A DNA stretch of 62,891 nt, taken from NCBI GenBank assembly GCA_030601705.1, contig JAUWBM010000003.1, positions 1 to 62,891 of the forward strand, given 5' to 3'. A program made the position numbers and the translations under genes. Below the pieces are notes generated by a model, which worked only from the letters and a program-made list of their open reading frames with translations, was not told the origin of the DNA and made no database searches. Source of the DNA: Thermoplasmatota archaeon. GTDB taxonomy: Archaea; Thermoplasmatota; E2; DHVEG-1. This document shows positions 45,734 to 52,785 of this stretch, in pieces (the first letter of the stretch is position 1; the number at the start of each line of letters is the position of its first letter).

Positions 45734-45937
45734 ATGGTCGAAAAGAAGGAAGACCCATGTCCTTTAAAAGTACCTGAGTGGGTACAATATCTTACGTTTG
45801 AACAAAACCGAGAAAGAGCCGATTATAATAATACAGAAGTATCTATCCTTACAAAAACAATCATAATGCTTGCGATAATAAATGCAATTCTGATTATTCT
45901 TACAATTCTTAATACACTCGATTTTGCGCTCTGTTGA
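45734..45937 (+). CDS. Small membrane protein after helicase-nuclease
   Basis: A 67-residue protein with a polar first half (CPLKVPEWVQYLTFEQNRER) and one C-terminal membrane helix (TIIMLAIINAILIILTIL). GGAGGAGG precedes the ATG by five bases, and the gene begins 16 bases after the helicase-nuclease stop. The stop codon lies inside the outer inverted repeat. Function unknown; a small membrane subunit for the helicase operon is possible. Confidence 0.55.
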   Translation: MVEKKEDPCPLKVPEWVQYLTFEQNRERADYNNTEVSILTKTIIMLAIINAILIILTILNTLDFALC

Positions 45938-45987
45938 ATTGGCGGGTGTCGGGTGGTGACTAACTCGGGTGGTGAAAACGGGAGGTA
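45931..45987 (+). repeat. Outer inverted repeat, left arm
   Basis: A G+C-rich 57-base arm matching the reverse complement of 50,731-50,789 at roughly 50 positions. It contains TCGGGTGGTGA twice, 18 bases apart. The two arms enclose 4.74 kb. The A+T-rich surroundings make this G-rich block stand out. Confidence 0.8.
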
Positions 45988-45990
45988 TAA

Positions 45991-46251
45991 TTATACTTTC
46001 AATCCAAATTCTTCTTTTGATGCTGTCTTATATTTTTCATATATTCTTTTTGATTGCTTAGAACAATGACTTTTTCCCTTTCCTGTATCAAGAAACATAA
46101 AATTAAGAATCCGCATGTTGAAACTTCCAACGCTTATACCATTTTCCTTATTCAATCTATTTGCTCTTTCTCTTTGTTCTTCTTTATTTAAAAATTTATA
46201 TGAATAAAATACAATTTTATCTTCTTCCTTAGTCCACCTATGTTCATTCAT
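45991..46251 (-). CDS. SANT/Myb-like small protein
   Basis: An 86-residue protein beginning MNEHRWTKEEDKIVFYSYKF, which resembles the first helix of SANT/Myb DNA-binding domains (W-T-x-E-E-D). The rest is basic (ANRLNKENGISVGSFNMRIL, then SKQSKRIYEKYKTA), consistent with nucleic-acid binding. The stop abuts the outer inverted repeat and the upstream region holds the middle inverted repeat. Possibly the regulator of this unit. Confidence 0.5.
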   Translation of the reverse strand: MNEHRWTKEEDKIVFYSYKFLNKEEQRERANRLNKENGISVGSFNMRILNFMFLDTGKGKSHCSKQSKRIYEKYKTASKEEFGLKV

Positions 46252-46294
46252 TTAAGGTTCTTAATTTGTTATTATTATATAATTCTGTTGTTTG

Positions 46295-46428
46295 TTCGGG
46301 TTGCAAAATCTTATAAAAAACCATACTATTGTTTTTTGCAGTCTCCTCTTAACATGTATTAGTCACCAACTTATATAGTGGAAAACTTTGACAACTGCGG
46401 TTTTCTATCAAAAAAGAGGAGAGCAAAA
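46295..46428 (+). repeat. Middle inverted repeat, copy 1, with 81-bp hairpin-ended core
   Basis: Core 46,342-46,422 starts TCTCCTCTT and ends AAGAGGAGA, perfect 9-bp terminal inverted repeats; outside them TTTTTTGC and GCAAAAAA continue the pairing around a two-base bulge. Inside, GAAAAC and GTTTTC can form a second stem. A further 47 bases to the left, beginning TTCGGGTTGCAAAATC, are shared with the other copy. The reverse complement lies at 49,044-49,177. Confidence 0.85.
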
Positions 46429-46517
46429 AATATTGATTTTTTCCGCAGATTATAATTATATCAAGCATTATTAGATACTGATGGGTAACGTGAATATAGA
46501 TGAGGAGTTAAAAAAGA

Positions 46518-46721
46518 GTGGAAAAGGTGAATAAATTTATGAAAATATACAAAAGGTCTTTAGCAGAACATCATGAGAGTGGAGTTGCTATAGTGAGATA
46601 CCCTGATGGTAAAGAGATAATATTGCCAGGAAATATAGCCAAAATGATGGCAGAGAATCATCCTGAACAATATTGCATTACACAGAGAAGACCTTCAAAA
46701 AGACCTTGGCGTCATAGATAA
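46518..46721 (+). CDS. Small basic hypothetical protein
   Basis: A 67-residue protein from GTG at 46,518, or from ATG at 46,539. It carries SGVAIVRYPDGKEIILPGNI, which resembles a small beta-barrel turn, and a basic end (TQRRPSKRPWRHR). GAGGAG lies upstream of the GTG. It is the first gene inside the middle inverted repeat. No family recognised. Confidence 0.45.
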   Translation: MEKVNKFMKIYKRSLAEHHESGVAIVRYPDGKEIILPGNIAKMMAENHPEQYCITQRRPSKRPWRHR

Positions 46722-46763
46722 AATCAGGTTTAAGTGGAAAAAACTCAGAAAATAAATCTGGCA

Positions 46764-47312
46764 TTACTTTTTTATATGATGCAAAAATGCCTGAACTGTT
46801 TTTCCAGGAGTTACATCAAATTTCCATTCATCTTCTTTTGTCATCCTGTATTGCTGATAAAGGGAGTATACATCTCTTCTCCAATTCCTTATTGAGTAAT
46901 ATTCATCGTCAAAAACCATCAACAGGTGATGGAAATCATATGGCGGTTTCAACCTGTCAATTTTTTCTAAATCTTCTTTAATTCTTCTTTTATATTTTTC
47001 TTTTAATCCATTATAATTATTGTGGAGTCTAATGGTCTTTACTTCTAACCAGTGTTCTTTATTATTATTGGACCACCACAAATCACATTTTTCAAAATTT
47101 CGCCCTGTTTTTATGTGATATGAATGTTCCCCTTCAGCTTTTTCAACTTCATTTTTTTCTTTCAATTCCAAAAGTTTTGCCAGCATTTCTGTGTTAATCC
47201 AATGTTCAATTCTTTTTCCCCTTTTGACCCCTCTACAATAAACTTCTTTGAGAATTTCCTTTCTTGGTTCTATCGATGATATTAAGTATCTAACAACTTC
47301 TTTTGGTTCCAT
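46764..47312 (-). CDS. PD-(D/E)XK nuclease-like protein
   Basis: A 182-residue protein. FEKCDLWWSNNNKEHWLEVK gives the D ... E-x-K spacing of PD-(D/E)XK nucleases, with an upstream helix (RIEHWINTEMLAKLLELKEK). After the core, LEKIDRLKPPYDFHHLLMVF fits the last strand of the fold. ATG at 47,312 is chosen, four bases after a GGGGGGAG sequence; an upstream ATG lacks one. It converges on the small basic gene. Target unknown. Confidence 0.55.
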   Translation of the reverse strand: MEPKEVVRYLISSIEPRKEILKEVYCRGVKRGKRIEHWINTEMLAKLLELKEKNEVEKAEGEHSYHIKTGRNFEKCDLWWSNNNKEHWLEVKTIRLHNNYNGLKEKYKRRIKEDLEKIDRLKPPYDFHHLLMVFDDEYYSIRNWRRDVYSLYQQYRMTKEDEWKFDVTPGKTVQAFLHHIKK

Positions 47313-47373
47313 ATATATCTCCCCCCTTGCAGAATACAATCAGAATTTTTAAATCTTGGGGTTTTAAAATATA

Positions 47374-47409
47374 GACTTTTTACACAAGTGGGACTTTTTA
47401 CACAAAGCC
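47374..47409 (+). repeat. Iteron-like array 1
   Basis: Two perfect-spaced 18-base units, GACTTTTTACACAAGTGG and GACTTTTTACACAAAGCC, upstream of the divergent genes at 46,764 (minus) and 47,560 (plus). A degenerate three-unit array with the same core lies at 48,704-48,759. At 47,421-47,436 CTTTGCCCTAAAATTA is the left arm of the innermost inverted repeat (right arm 49,007-49,022, identical over 16 bases). Confidence 0.75.
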
Positions 47410-47559
47410 GAAAAAGGGAACTTTGCCCTAAAATTACCTGAAAACATCGAATTTTAGGTCAGAAGCGGTAATTTAAAGTCAATACCAAAAATTATTTAAA
47501 TAATTTGTTTATATGTGACATGGTAACAATTTACTTATATGTTGTAAGGTGATAAAAAA

Positions 47560-47934
47560 ATGATTGGTAAAAAACTAATAATTATACTCTTTTCAATAAT
47601 AATAATTTTAACTACTTTTTCACAGATTGTCATATCTTCTACTGACAAAGAGAAAAATGATAAAAAAATGATTACTGGATATGCCTATTCTGGATTTGTA
47701 ATAGGCAGAATAAAGGATTTAAAACGATTTTATAGTTTAGCACATATGACTTGTCAAGCAGTAAATGTATATTGGTCTATTACATGGTTACCCCCTCATT
47801 ATCCTCATACCGAGTCTAGATGGATTGATTCAGGTGAAATAGAAATATATAGACCAGTTTCGGGAATTGTATTACGAAACTTTATTTTCGTACATATTGA
47901 TTGGGTAGTTTCTAATAAAATACCCAACCCATGA
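47560..47934 (+). CDS. Secreted or membrane-tethered small protein
   Basis: A 124-residue protein. The N-terminal LIIILFSIIIILTTFSQIVI is a signal peptide or anchor. The mature part has aromatic-rich strands (ITGYAYSGFVIGRIKDLKRF; AVNVYWSITWLPPHYPHTES) without known family. Its 3' end overlaps the convergent nuclease remnant by about 60 bases. Confidence 0.5.
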   Translation: MIGKKLIIILFSIIIILTTFSQIVISSTDKEKNDKKMITGYAYSGFVIGRIKDLKRFYSLAHMTCQAVNVYWSITWLPPHYPHTESRWIDSGEIEIYRPVSGIVLRNFIFVHIDWVVSNKIPNP

Positions 47935-48186
47935 ACAATGGCGGGTATGAAAAGTTATCATGAGACAACCACCATTTATTGCTGAAGAAATATCACTAAA
48001 AACAATGAGGATAAAACCAAGATTCGGAATTAGAATCATGAAATCTGGTCGTTTAGTCATATATTGTTTTAACGATGGAGAAAAAGTTTCAATATCTTGT
48101 TGAATGTACCAATATGCTATATTGTGTTTGTCAAGCCATTCTTTGAATTCATGTTCTGCTTCTCTTTCTTTTTCCTTCATATTCAT
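47872..48186 (-). pseudogene. Truncated PD-(D/E)XK nuclease remnant
   Basis: The first 65 residues read like an intact small nuclease: HEFKEWLDKHNIAYWYIQQD and YMTKRPDFMILIPNLGFILI. The family would next show a D/E-x-K strand (typically DVKxK), but the frame continues with IVFSDISSAINGG, lacking those residues, and then a non-homologous tail overlapping the convergent gene. The active site is therefore incomplete. A 104-residue product could still be made. Confidence 0.45.
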
Positions 48187-48298
48187 TTCAATTCATTGAG
48201 ACTGTAGATATTGTTGAAATAAAACTCTTTTGTATGAATAAGTATTAGAAAAATCTAAAAACTTTTGACCTTTTTAGATAAAAATAAATTGGGTGACT

Positions 48299-48628
48299 AT
48301 GACTAAAAAGGCAACTTTGCGATATTTACAGCCAGAATATGGAAGATTCATCCTCTGTACGTGGAGGATATCAGGCATCCAATGGAAAATAGTTGAAGAA
48401 ATACGAAACTGGACTGACGGAACGGTTCATTTGGAAGGAAATCCAAGAATATGGTTTAAACGAAGAAATCCAGATGAATACCCAGCAGAATACGAATTAA
48501 ATATTAGGGGGCGAGGACATGACGATAGATGTACTTGGTGTAAATCATTTAGAACAGCACTTACAACTAAGATGAAAGAAGAATTGTGTTATTCCATTGA
48601 GGAAATCGGTGGCTGTGATTTTGACTAA
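48299..48628 (+). CDS. Hypothetical protein, tryptophan- and arginine-rich
   Basis: A 109-residue protein from ATG at 48,299, with GGGTGA six bases before it. It contains FILCTWRISGIQWKIVEEIR, and a cysteine pair in DDRCTWCKSF with two more cysteines near the end (LCYSIEEIGGCDFD). A metal site is possible. No family recognised. Confidence 0.5.
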   Translation: MTKKATLRYLQPEYGRFILCTWRISGIQWKIVEEIRNWTDGTVHLEGNPRIWFKRRNPDEYPAEYELNIRGRGHDDRCTWCKSFRTALTTKMKEELCYSIEEIGGCDFD

Positions 48629-48703
48629 AACAGATATAAGATTTTAAGGGTATTATTCTTATCAACCCAAAAATTCTGGCAATGCAACAAAGCTTCATAA
48701 ATC

Positions 48704-48759
48704 GACTTTTTACACAGAATTCTTACTTTATACACAACTGGCACTTAATACACAAAGCC
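48704..48759 (+). repeat. Iteron-like array 2
   Basis: Three units, GACTTTTTACACA (48,704), ACTTTATACACA (48,725) and ACTTAATACACA (48,743), spaced 20 and 18 bases and ending in the same ACACAAAGCC as array 1. It lies between genes of opposite strands and runs into the 3' end of the DUF4177 gene. Confidence 0.7.
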
Positions 48760-48942
48760 TATTTTTCTTTTGAGGAAGAATCGTGTTCCTACATTTTCAC
48801 CTGCTGAAGTCAGAGGTATGACTTCGATTAGTTCCCAACCATCTTTACCTAAGTCATTTAGAATTTTTTTCGCTTCCCCTACATCTTTATCGCTCATAAT
48901 CTTTTGTCTAATACTAATTATCGTATATTCCCAATTTACCAT
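48745..48942 (-). CDS. DUF4177 protein
   Basis: A 65-residue protein with the DUF4177 pattern: WEYTIISIRQKI at the start, AKKILNDLGKDGWELIEVIP in the centre and FFLKRK at the end. These small proteins are widespread, of unknown function. The start has no strong Shine-Dalgarno, and an A+T-rich stretch upstream could supply a leaderless promoter. Confidence 0.7.
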   Translation of the reverse strand: MVNWEYTIISIRQKIMSDKDVGEAKKILNDLGKDGWELIEVIPLTSAGENVGTRFFLKRKIGFVY

Positions 48943-49043
48943 GTATATTGCAAGAATTAAAATGTTTAATAGCTTTTTGAAAAATGTTATTTAAAGTCAA
49001 ACTCATTAATTTTAGGGCAAAGCCATAGCTGATTATTGTCGTA

Positions 49044-49177
49044 TTTTGGTCTCCCCTTTTTTGATAGAAAACTGCAGTTGTCAAAGTTTTCCACTGTATA
49101 AGTTGGTGACTAATACATGTTAAGAGGAGACCAGAAAACACATATAATGGTTTGTTTAAATGATTTTGCAACCCGAA
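49044..49177 (-). repeat. Middle inverted repeat, copy 2
   Basis: Reverse-complement partner of 46,295-46,428. The 81-bp core (49,050-49,130) differs at a handful of positions. Where copy 1 has GC/GC next to the terminal repeats, copy 2 has GG/CC, so pairing is kept although the bases changed. The innermost inverted-repeat arm lies just outside at 49,007-49,022. Confidence 0.85.
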
Positions 49178-49255
49178 TAGTCAACACCATACTATATAGA
49201 ACCTGTATTTAAGAAATATTCTAACATCCTTCATATTACTAATATCATAATTTCT

Positions 49256-50374
49256 TTAGTATGCTCTTTTTGACTTCATTATATATATAGTGATGCCGAT
49301 AAGGGTAACTATACTGACCCCTACCAAGATTATTAATATAAATGGATTTAAATCTAAGAAGAAATAAGAAATAAACGGTCCTCCCATAATTATTGTAAGT
49401 AATATAAAAGCTCTTAATACTGCGTTTACTACCGATTCCTCCAATGTACTTCTACTTATATCCTCTGATATTTGCTGAATGTCTTTCATTCCAATTTTTG
49501 TCTTCTCATGGACTTTAAAATGAACCCAATTTTTTTCAAAATTAAGTTTTTGTAATCGATAAATTTCGTGTTCAATTTCAGTTTTAAGCTCAAGGTATAC
49601 ACTATTATTCATATTATCTTTATTTTTTTCTAAAAATGTAATTTTATTCTCAACTGAGGTAATATTATTTTTTGGGTTCGCTATTGCTAGTACAGGTATT
49701 TCTTCATATATTCTTTCTCTATATCGAACCGATTCATTTTGGTATCCAAAAAGAAAAATTAGAAATAGGATAATAAAAACCAAGATTGAATAGCTTTCAA
49801 TATTGCTGATTTCTTTCGAAATATCATATACTTTCAAGAAAATAATATTTCCTGTTACATTTTGATATATGCTACCTCCAGTTAGTATGAGAAAAAAAAT
49901 AAAAAGATAAAGAAAGAGAAAAAGGCGGGCTTCCTTAGTTTCATAAAATCGCTTTTCTAGACCTTGTAGCTTTTCTCTTTTTTCCCAAAATTTATCCACG
50001 GATGACTTAAGATAGGATAAATAAGATATATTGAAATTTTGAGTAGTTGCATCAATATCAATTTTTTCCTTTTTATTCTTATGTGTAAATTTCTGCAATA
50101 CCTCTTTTACAGAGCTGTCTGTATAATGTTTTAAAAATTTGTTTGGTCTTACAATAATCTTCAGTATGTAGGGTTGAATCGCACTCATTGCAATAGCAAT
50201 TATCCCTGCCAAAAAAAGTAAACTTGTAGCAGTTATTAAATCTTTAAGCTGATTTATTAAAAATAATCCAAGTAGTAAAATTATATATGCGGGAGTAAAA
50301 TTTCCAATAAGTTCCTTTAATCCAACAGAAAAACCATTCTTATTTTCATCCAATATTGATTCCTCTTTCTCCAC
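49256..50374 (-). CDS. Polytopic membrane protein with coiled-coil loop
   Basis: A 372-residue protein with about six membrane helices: a pair near the N-terminus (AYIILLLGLFLINQL, TSLLFLAGIIAIAMSAI), two in the middle (LFLFLYLFIFFLILTGG, YSILVFIILFLIFLFGY) and a pair at the C-terminus (FILLTIIMGGPFISYFFL, FILIILVGVSIVTLIGITI). Between helices 4 and 5 lies a charged helical segment (KNNITSVENKITFLEKNKDN). No family recognised. It is the longest gene inside the outer inverted repeat. Confidence 0.55.
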   Translation of the reverse strand: MEKEESILDENKNGFSVGLKELIGNFTPAYIILLLGLFLINQLKDLITATSLLFLAGIIAIAMSAIQPYILKIIVRPNKFLKHYTDSSVKEVLQKFTHKNKKEKIDIDATTQNFNISYLSYLKSSVDKFWEKREKLQGLEKRFYETKEARLFLFLYLFIFFLILTGGSIYQNVTGNIIFLKVYDISKEISNIESYSILVFIILFLIFLFGYQNESVRYRERIYEEIPVLAIANPKNNITSVENKITFLEKNKDNMNNSVYLELKTEIEHEIYRLQKLNFEKNWVHFKVHEKTKIGMKDIQQISEDISRSTLEESVVNAVLRAFILLTIIMGGPFISYFFLDLNPFILIILVGVSIVTLIGITIYIMKSKRAY

Positions 50375-50513
50375 TAATTTAACAGGAGATTCCTATTTAA
50401 ACATTGGTTATAAGGATTCTGTTGAATATTGGTGTGTTGAAAATGGCGTGGTATTTGTTTTCAAGCCGAACAATCAACAATTTAAATAATATACAATTCT
50501 ATTAAGAAAAAAT

Positions 50514-50729
50514 ATGGTAAAGTGTTATAATTGTGGAAAAACCGATGCTGACGAAATTTTTCGTAAACCTGCTGGTGATTATATTTGCTATCCATGCCTT
50601 AAAAAATTCTTATCTGCATTAGAAAACGCCAATCCAGATTCTTTTAACTGTGAAAAAGAAATACATCAATTAATTTGTAAAGAGCAGGTTGAGAGATGTA
50701 TTGATGTTGTGTGTGCAGGACGTATTTGA
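50514..50729 (+). CDS. Cysteine-rich zinc-binding small protein
   Basis: A 71-residue protein. CYNCGKTDADEIFRKPAGDY then CYPCLKKF gives a CxxC-x17-CxxC zinc site, and CEKEIHQLICKEQVERCIDV adds more cysteines. It stops two bases before the outer inverted repeat. Function unknown. Confidence 0.55.
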   Translation: MVKCYNCGKTDADEIFRKPAGDYICYPCLKKFLSALENANPDSFNCEKEIHQLICKEQVERCIDVVCAGRI

Positions 50730-50730
50730 T

Positions 50731-50789
50731 TTACCTCCCGCTATTCACCACCCGAACCAGTCACCACCCGACACCCGCAGATTCAACAG
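50731..50789 (-). repeat. Outer inverted repeat, right arm
   Basis: Partner of 45,931-45,987. Reversed, it reads CTGTTGAATCTGCGGGTGTC and continues with the two TCGGGTGGTGA boxes and CGGGAGGTA. Confidence 0.8.
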
Positions 50790-50824
50790 TGCAGAAAATC
50801 ATTAGATTTAAATACCATAAATGC

Positions 50825-50862
50825 AACGGCTAAAGCCCCCTCTTAGGAGTGGACAAATTCAA
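50825..50862 (+). mobile_element. Possible IS200/IS605 right-end relic
   Basis: ACGGCTAAAGCCCCCTCTTA continuing GGAGTGGAC and AATTCAAC looks like the 3' end of IS200/IS605 elements, where an AAGCCCC-type run, a short hairpin (CCCCTC/GAGTGG with one mismatch) and a terminal TTCAA occur and also form the end of the TnpB guide RNA. No tnpA or tnpB is present, so this is at most a remnant. Confidence 0.35.
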
Positions 50863-50876
50863 CGAGAGAATGTAAA

Positions 50877-51347
50877 ATGAAACCCTGGATTGAAATATCG
50901 AGTGAATATCGTTTCGAAAAGAAAATATCGGGTGAAAGCGGACTATACGCACCAGCGATGACTAGATATATTAACATGATGAAAGAGATAAGACCTGGCG
51001 ACATAATTTTACATTACATAACTGTCCACGGTGCTAAAAAGGAGCACGCCAGTTCAATCATTGGAATTTCTAAAGCACATTCCAGAATGACCGCTAGGAG
51101 TTCTAGATTAACTGTAGATTTGGAAGACATCCATGTTCTGCCTTATCCCATAAACCGAAATGATATTTTTGAAATAGATGAAAAACTGCTCAGTCTCAAG
51201 AACTTGATACGTGTTAATTTTCAAAGATACCTTTCAGAAATAAGTGTAGGAGACCTAAAAACAATTTTGGAAATACATCCTGAAAACATTGATTTCGTTA
51301 GAAAATTAAAATCATATCGTGAACTTTTTAGCCGAGGCTATCGATGA
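50877..51347 (+). CDS. EVE/PUA-like protein beside restriction genes
   Basis: A 156-residue protein. MKPWIEISSEYRFEKKISGE, then IRPGDIILHYITVHGAKKEH and ASSIIGISKAHSRMTA, fit the EVE (PUA-like) fold, where P-G-D-x-I-xHY lines a pocket for modified bases. EVE proteins are often next to restriction genes and are thought to read modified DNA bases. Its 3' end overlaps the convergent vsr gene by 20 bases, which puts it in the restriction block. Confidence 0.6.
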   Translation: MKPWIEISSEYRFEKKISGESGLYAPAMTRYINMMKEIRPGDIILHYITVHGAKKEHASSIIGISKAHSRMTARSSRLTVDLEDIHVLPYPINRNDIFEIDEKLLSLKNLIRVNFQRYLSEISVGDLKTILEIHPENIDFVRKLKSYRELFSRGYR

Positions 51348-51744
51348 CTTTTTTCACCGCACCTTGAGAATTTTCTTTAATTTCATGTTCCCATATGCGT
51401 ATTACTTTCCAACCCTTGGATTTAAGAGCTTTATTTGTTTTTTTATCCCTCTCGATATTCCGTTGGATTTTTGGCAGCCAATAGTCTTTATTAGAGCGGG
51501 GCAATCTACAACATTTAGGGCACTTGTGCCAGAAACAGCCATCGATAAAAATCGCAATTTTCTTTGAAACAATCACGATATCTGGTTTTCCCTCCACTGG
51601 GTAATGTATCCTGTATCGTATCCCTTTTGAATATAGGAGTTTTCTGAAAATAATTTCTGGTTTTGTATCCTTGCCTTTTATTTTAGCCATTATCTGGCTT
51701 CTCTGTTCCTTGGTAAAAGTGTCAACCACTTTAACACGTCTCAA
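51328..51744 (-). CDS. vsr: Very short patch repair endonuclease
   Basis: A 138-residue Vsr nuclease. DTFTKEQRSQIMAKIKGKDT is the N-terminus, GKPDIVIVSKKIAIFIDGCF carries the catalytic aspartate, FWHKCPKC the zinc/active-site histidine and cysteines, DYWLPKIQRNIERD and RIWEHE the rest. Vsr nicks at T:G mismatches produced when 5-methylcytosine deaminates, which suits the cytosine-5 methyltransferase encoded divergently next to it. Confidence 0.93.
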   Translation of the reverse strand: MRRVKVVDTFTKEQRSQIMAKIKGKDTKPEIIFRKLLYSKGIRYRIHYPVEGKPDIVIVSKKIAIFIDGCFWHKCPKCCRLPRSNKDYWLPKIQRNIERDKKTNKALKSKGWKVIRIWEHEIKENSQGAVKKVIDSLG

Positions 51745-51762
51745 ATACTTATGTTTCGATTA

Positions 51763-51772
51763 ATTTAATATA
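51763..51772 (+). promoter_or_regulatory. TATA box placing a leaderless methyltransferase start
   Basis: TTTAATATAT at 51,763-51,772. Transcription would begin about 25 bases downstream, at the ATG at 51,796, so a leaderless mRNA is likely. This favours 51,796 over the upstream ATG at 51,772. Confidence 0.5.
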
Positions 51773-51795
51773 TGCATAACTATTTAGTATTTACA

Positions 51796-52785
51796 ATGGC
51801 GGATTCTATTAAATTTATTGACCTTTTTGCTGGTATCGGGGGTACAAGAATTCCCTTTGATGAATTGGGATGCGAATGCGTTTTTTCCTCAGAACTAGAT
51901 AAGTACGCCCAAGAAATGTATGAGGCGAATTTCGGCGAAAAGCCTCAGGGGGACATAACAAAAACCCCTTCTGATAAAATACCCAGCCATGACATATTGT
52001 TGGCGGGTTTTCCATGTCAGGCATTCAGCATTATGGGCAAAGGATTGGGTTTTACGGACACCCGTGGAACGCTATTTTTTGAAATCGAGAGAATCCTAAG
52101 AGAGAAGAAGCCGAAAGCCTTTTTATTGGAGAACGTCAAGCAGCTTGTCACTCATAACAACAGAAGAACATTCAAAGTGATTCGTATGAAACTTGAACAA
52201 TTGGGCTATCATACCCACTGGAAAGTTTTAAATTCATTGGACTATGGATTGCCTCAAAAGAGAGAAAGAGTAATCATTGTAGGTTTCAAGGAAAATTATC
52301 CCTTTTGCTTTCCGAAGCCATTTGATAAGAGAATCCCTTTAAAAGAAATAATAGAAGACCATTCAAAGGTTCATAAAAAATATTTTGTTTCTCAGCAGAT
52401 ACTAAAAAAGAGAAAGGAGAAGACGAAGGGAAGAGAAATTCCCAGACCGTCTATTTGGCATGAGAATAAGGCAGGCGATATTGGAATACATGAATTTTCA
52501 TGTGCTTTAAGGGCAGGGGCTTCCTACAACTACCTATTGGTTGATGGGATAAGAAGACTCACACCGAGAGAACAATTACTTTTACAGGGATTCCCGAAGG
52601 ATTTTAAAATAGTTGTATCAGACACTCAATTGAGGAAATTAGCGGGCAACAGCATTCCTGTTCCCATGATAAGGGCGGTAGCAAAAGAAATGATAAAGGC
52701 TATGAACTCTGAACCGCTACATTCTATATTGAATGTTGTAAATGGAAAATCCCAGACAACGATGAGGACGGTGATGTGTGATTAA
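51796..52785 (+). CDS. DNA (cytosine-5) methyltransferase
   Basis: A 329-residue C5 methyltransferase. Motif I is IKFIDLFAGIGGTRIPFDEL, motif IV LLAGFPCQAFSIMGKG with the catalytic cysteine, VI AFLLENVKQLVTHN, VIII QKRERVIIVG, and IX-X RRLTPREQLLLQGFPKDF and RKLAGNSIPVPM. The target-recognition region between VIII and IX is about 80 residues. It protects self DNA; the partner endonuclease is of HaeII type, so an RGCGCY-like target is possible but unproven. The start of the endonuclease overlaps its end by eight bases. Confidence 0.95.
   Translation: MADSIKFIDLFAGIGGTRIPFDELGCECVFSSELDKYAQEMYEANFGEKPQGDITKTPSDKIPSHDILLAGFPCQAFSIMGKGLGFTDTRGTLFFEIERILREKKPKAFLLENVKQLVTHNNRRTFKVIRMKLEQLGYHTHWKVLNSLDYGLPQKRERVIIVGFKENYPFCFPKPFDKRIPLKEIIEDHSKVHKKYFVSQQILKKRKEKTKGREIPRPSIWHENKAGDIGIHEFSCALRAGASYNYLLVDGIRRLTPREQLLLQGFPKDFKIVVSDTQLRKLAGNSIPVPMIRAVAKEMIKAMNSEPLHSILNVVNGKSQTTMRTVMCD

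Noticed and set aside
47374..47409. Bacterial DnaA boxes (TTATACACA-like)
   Set aside because: Archaea do not use DnaA; the similarity to TTATCCACA is partial and better described as a local iteron motif.
45931..50789. A standard insertion sequence or integron
   Set aside because: No transposase or integron integrase lies between the arms, and the enclosed genes point in both directions.
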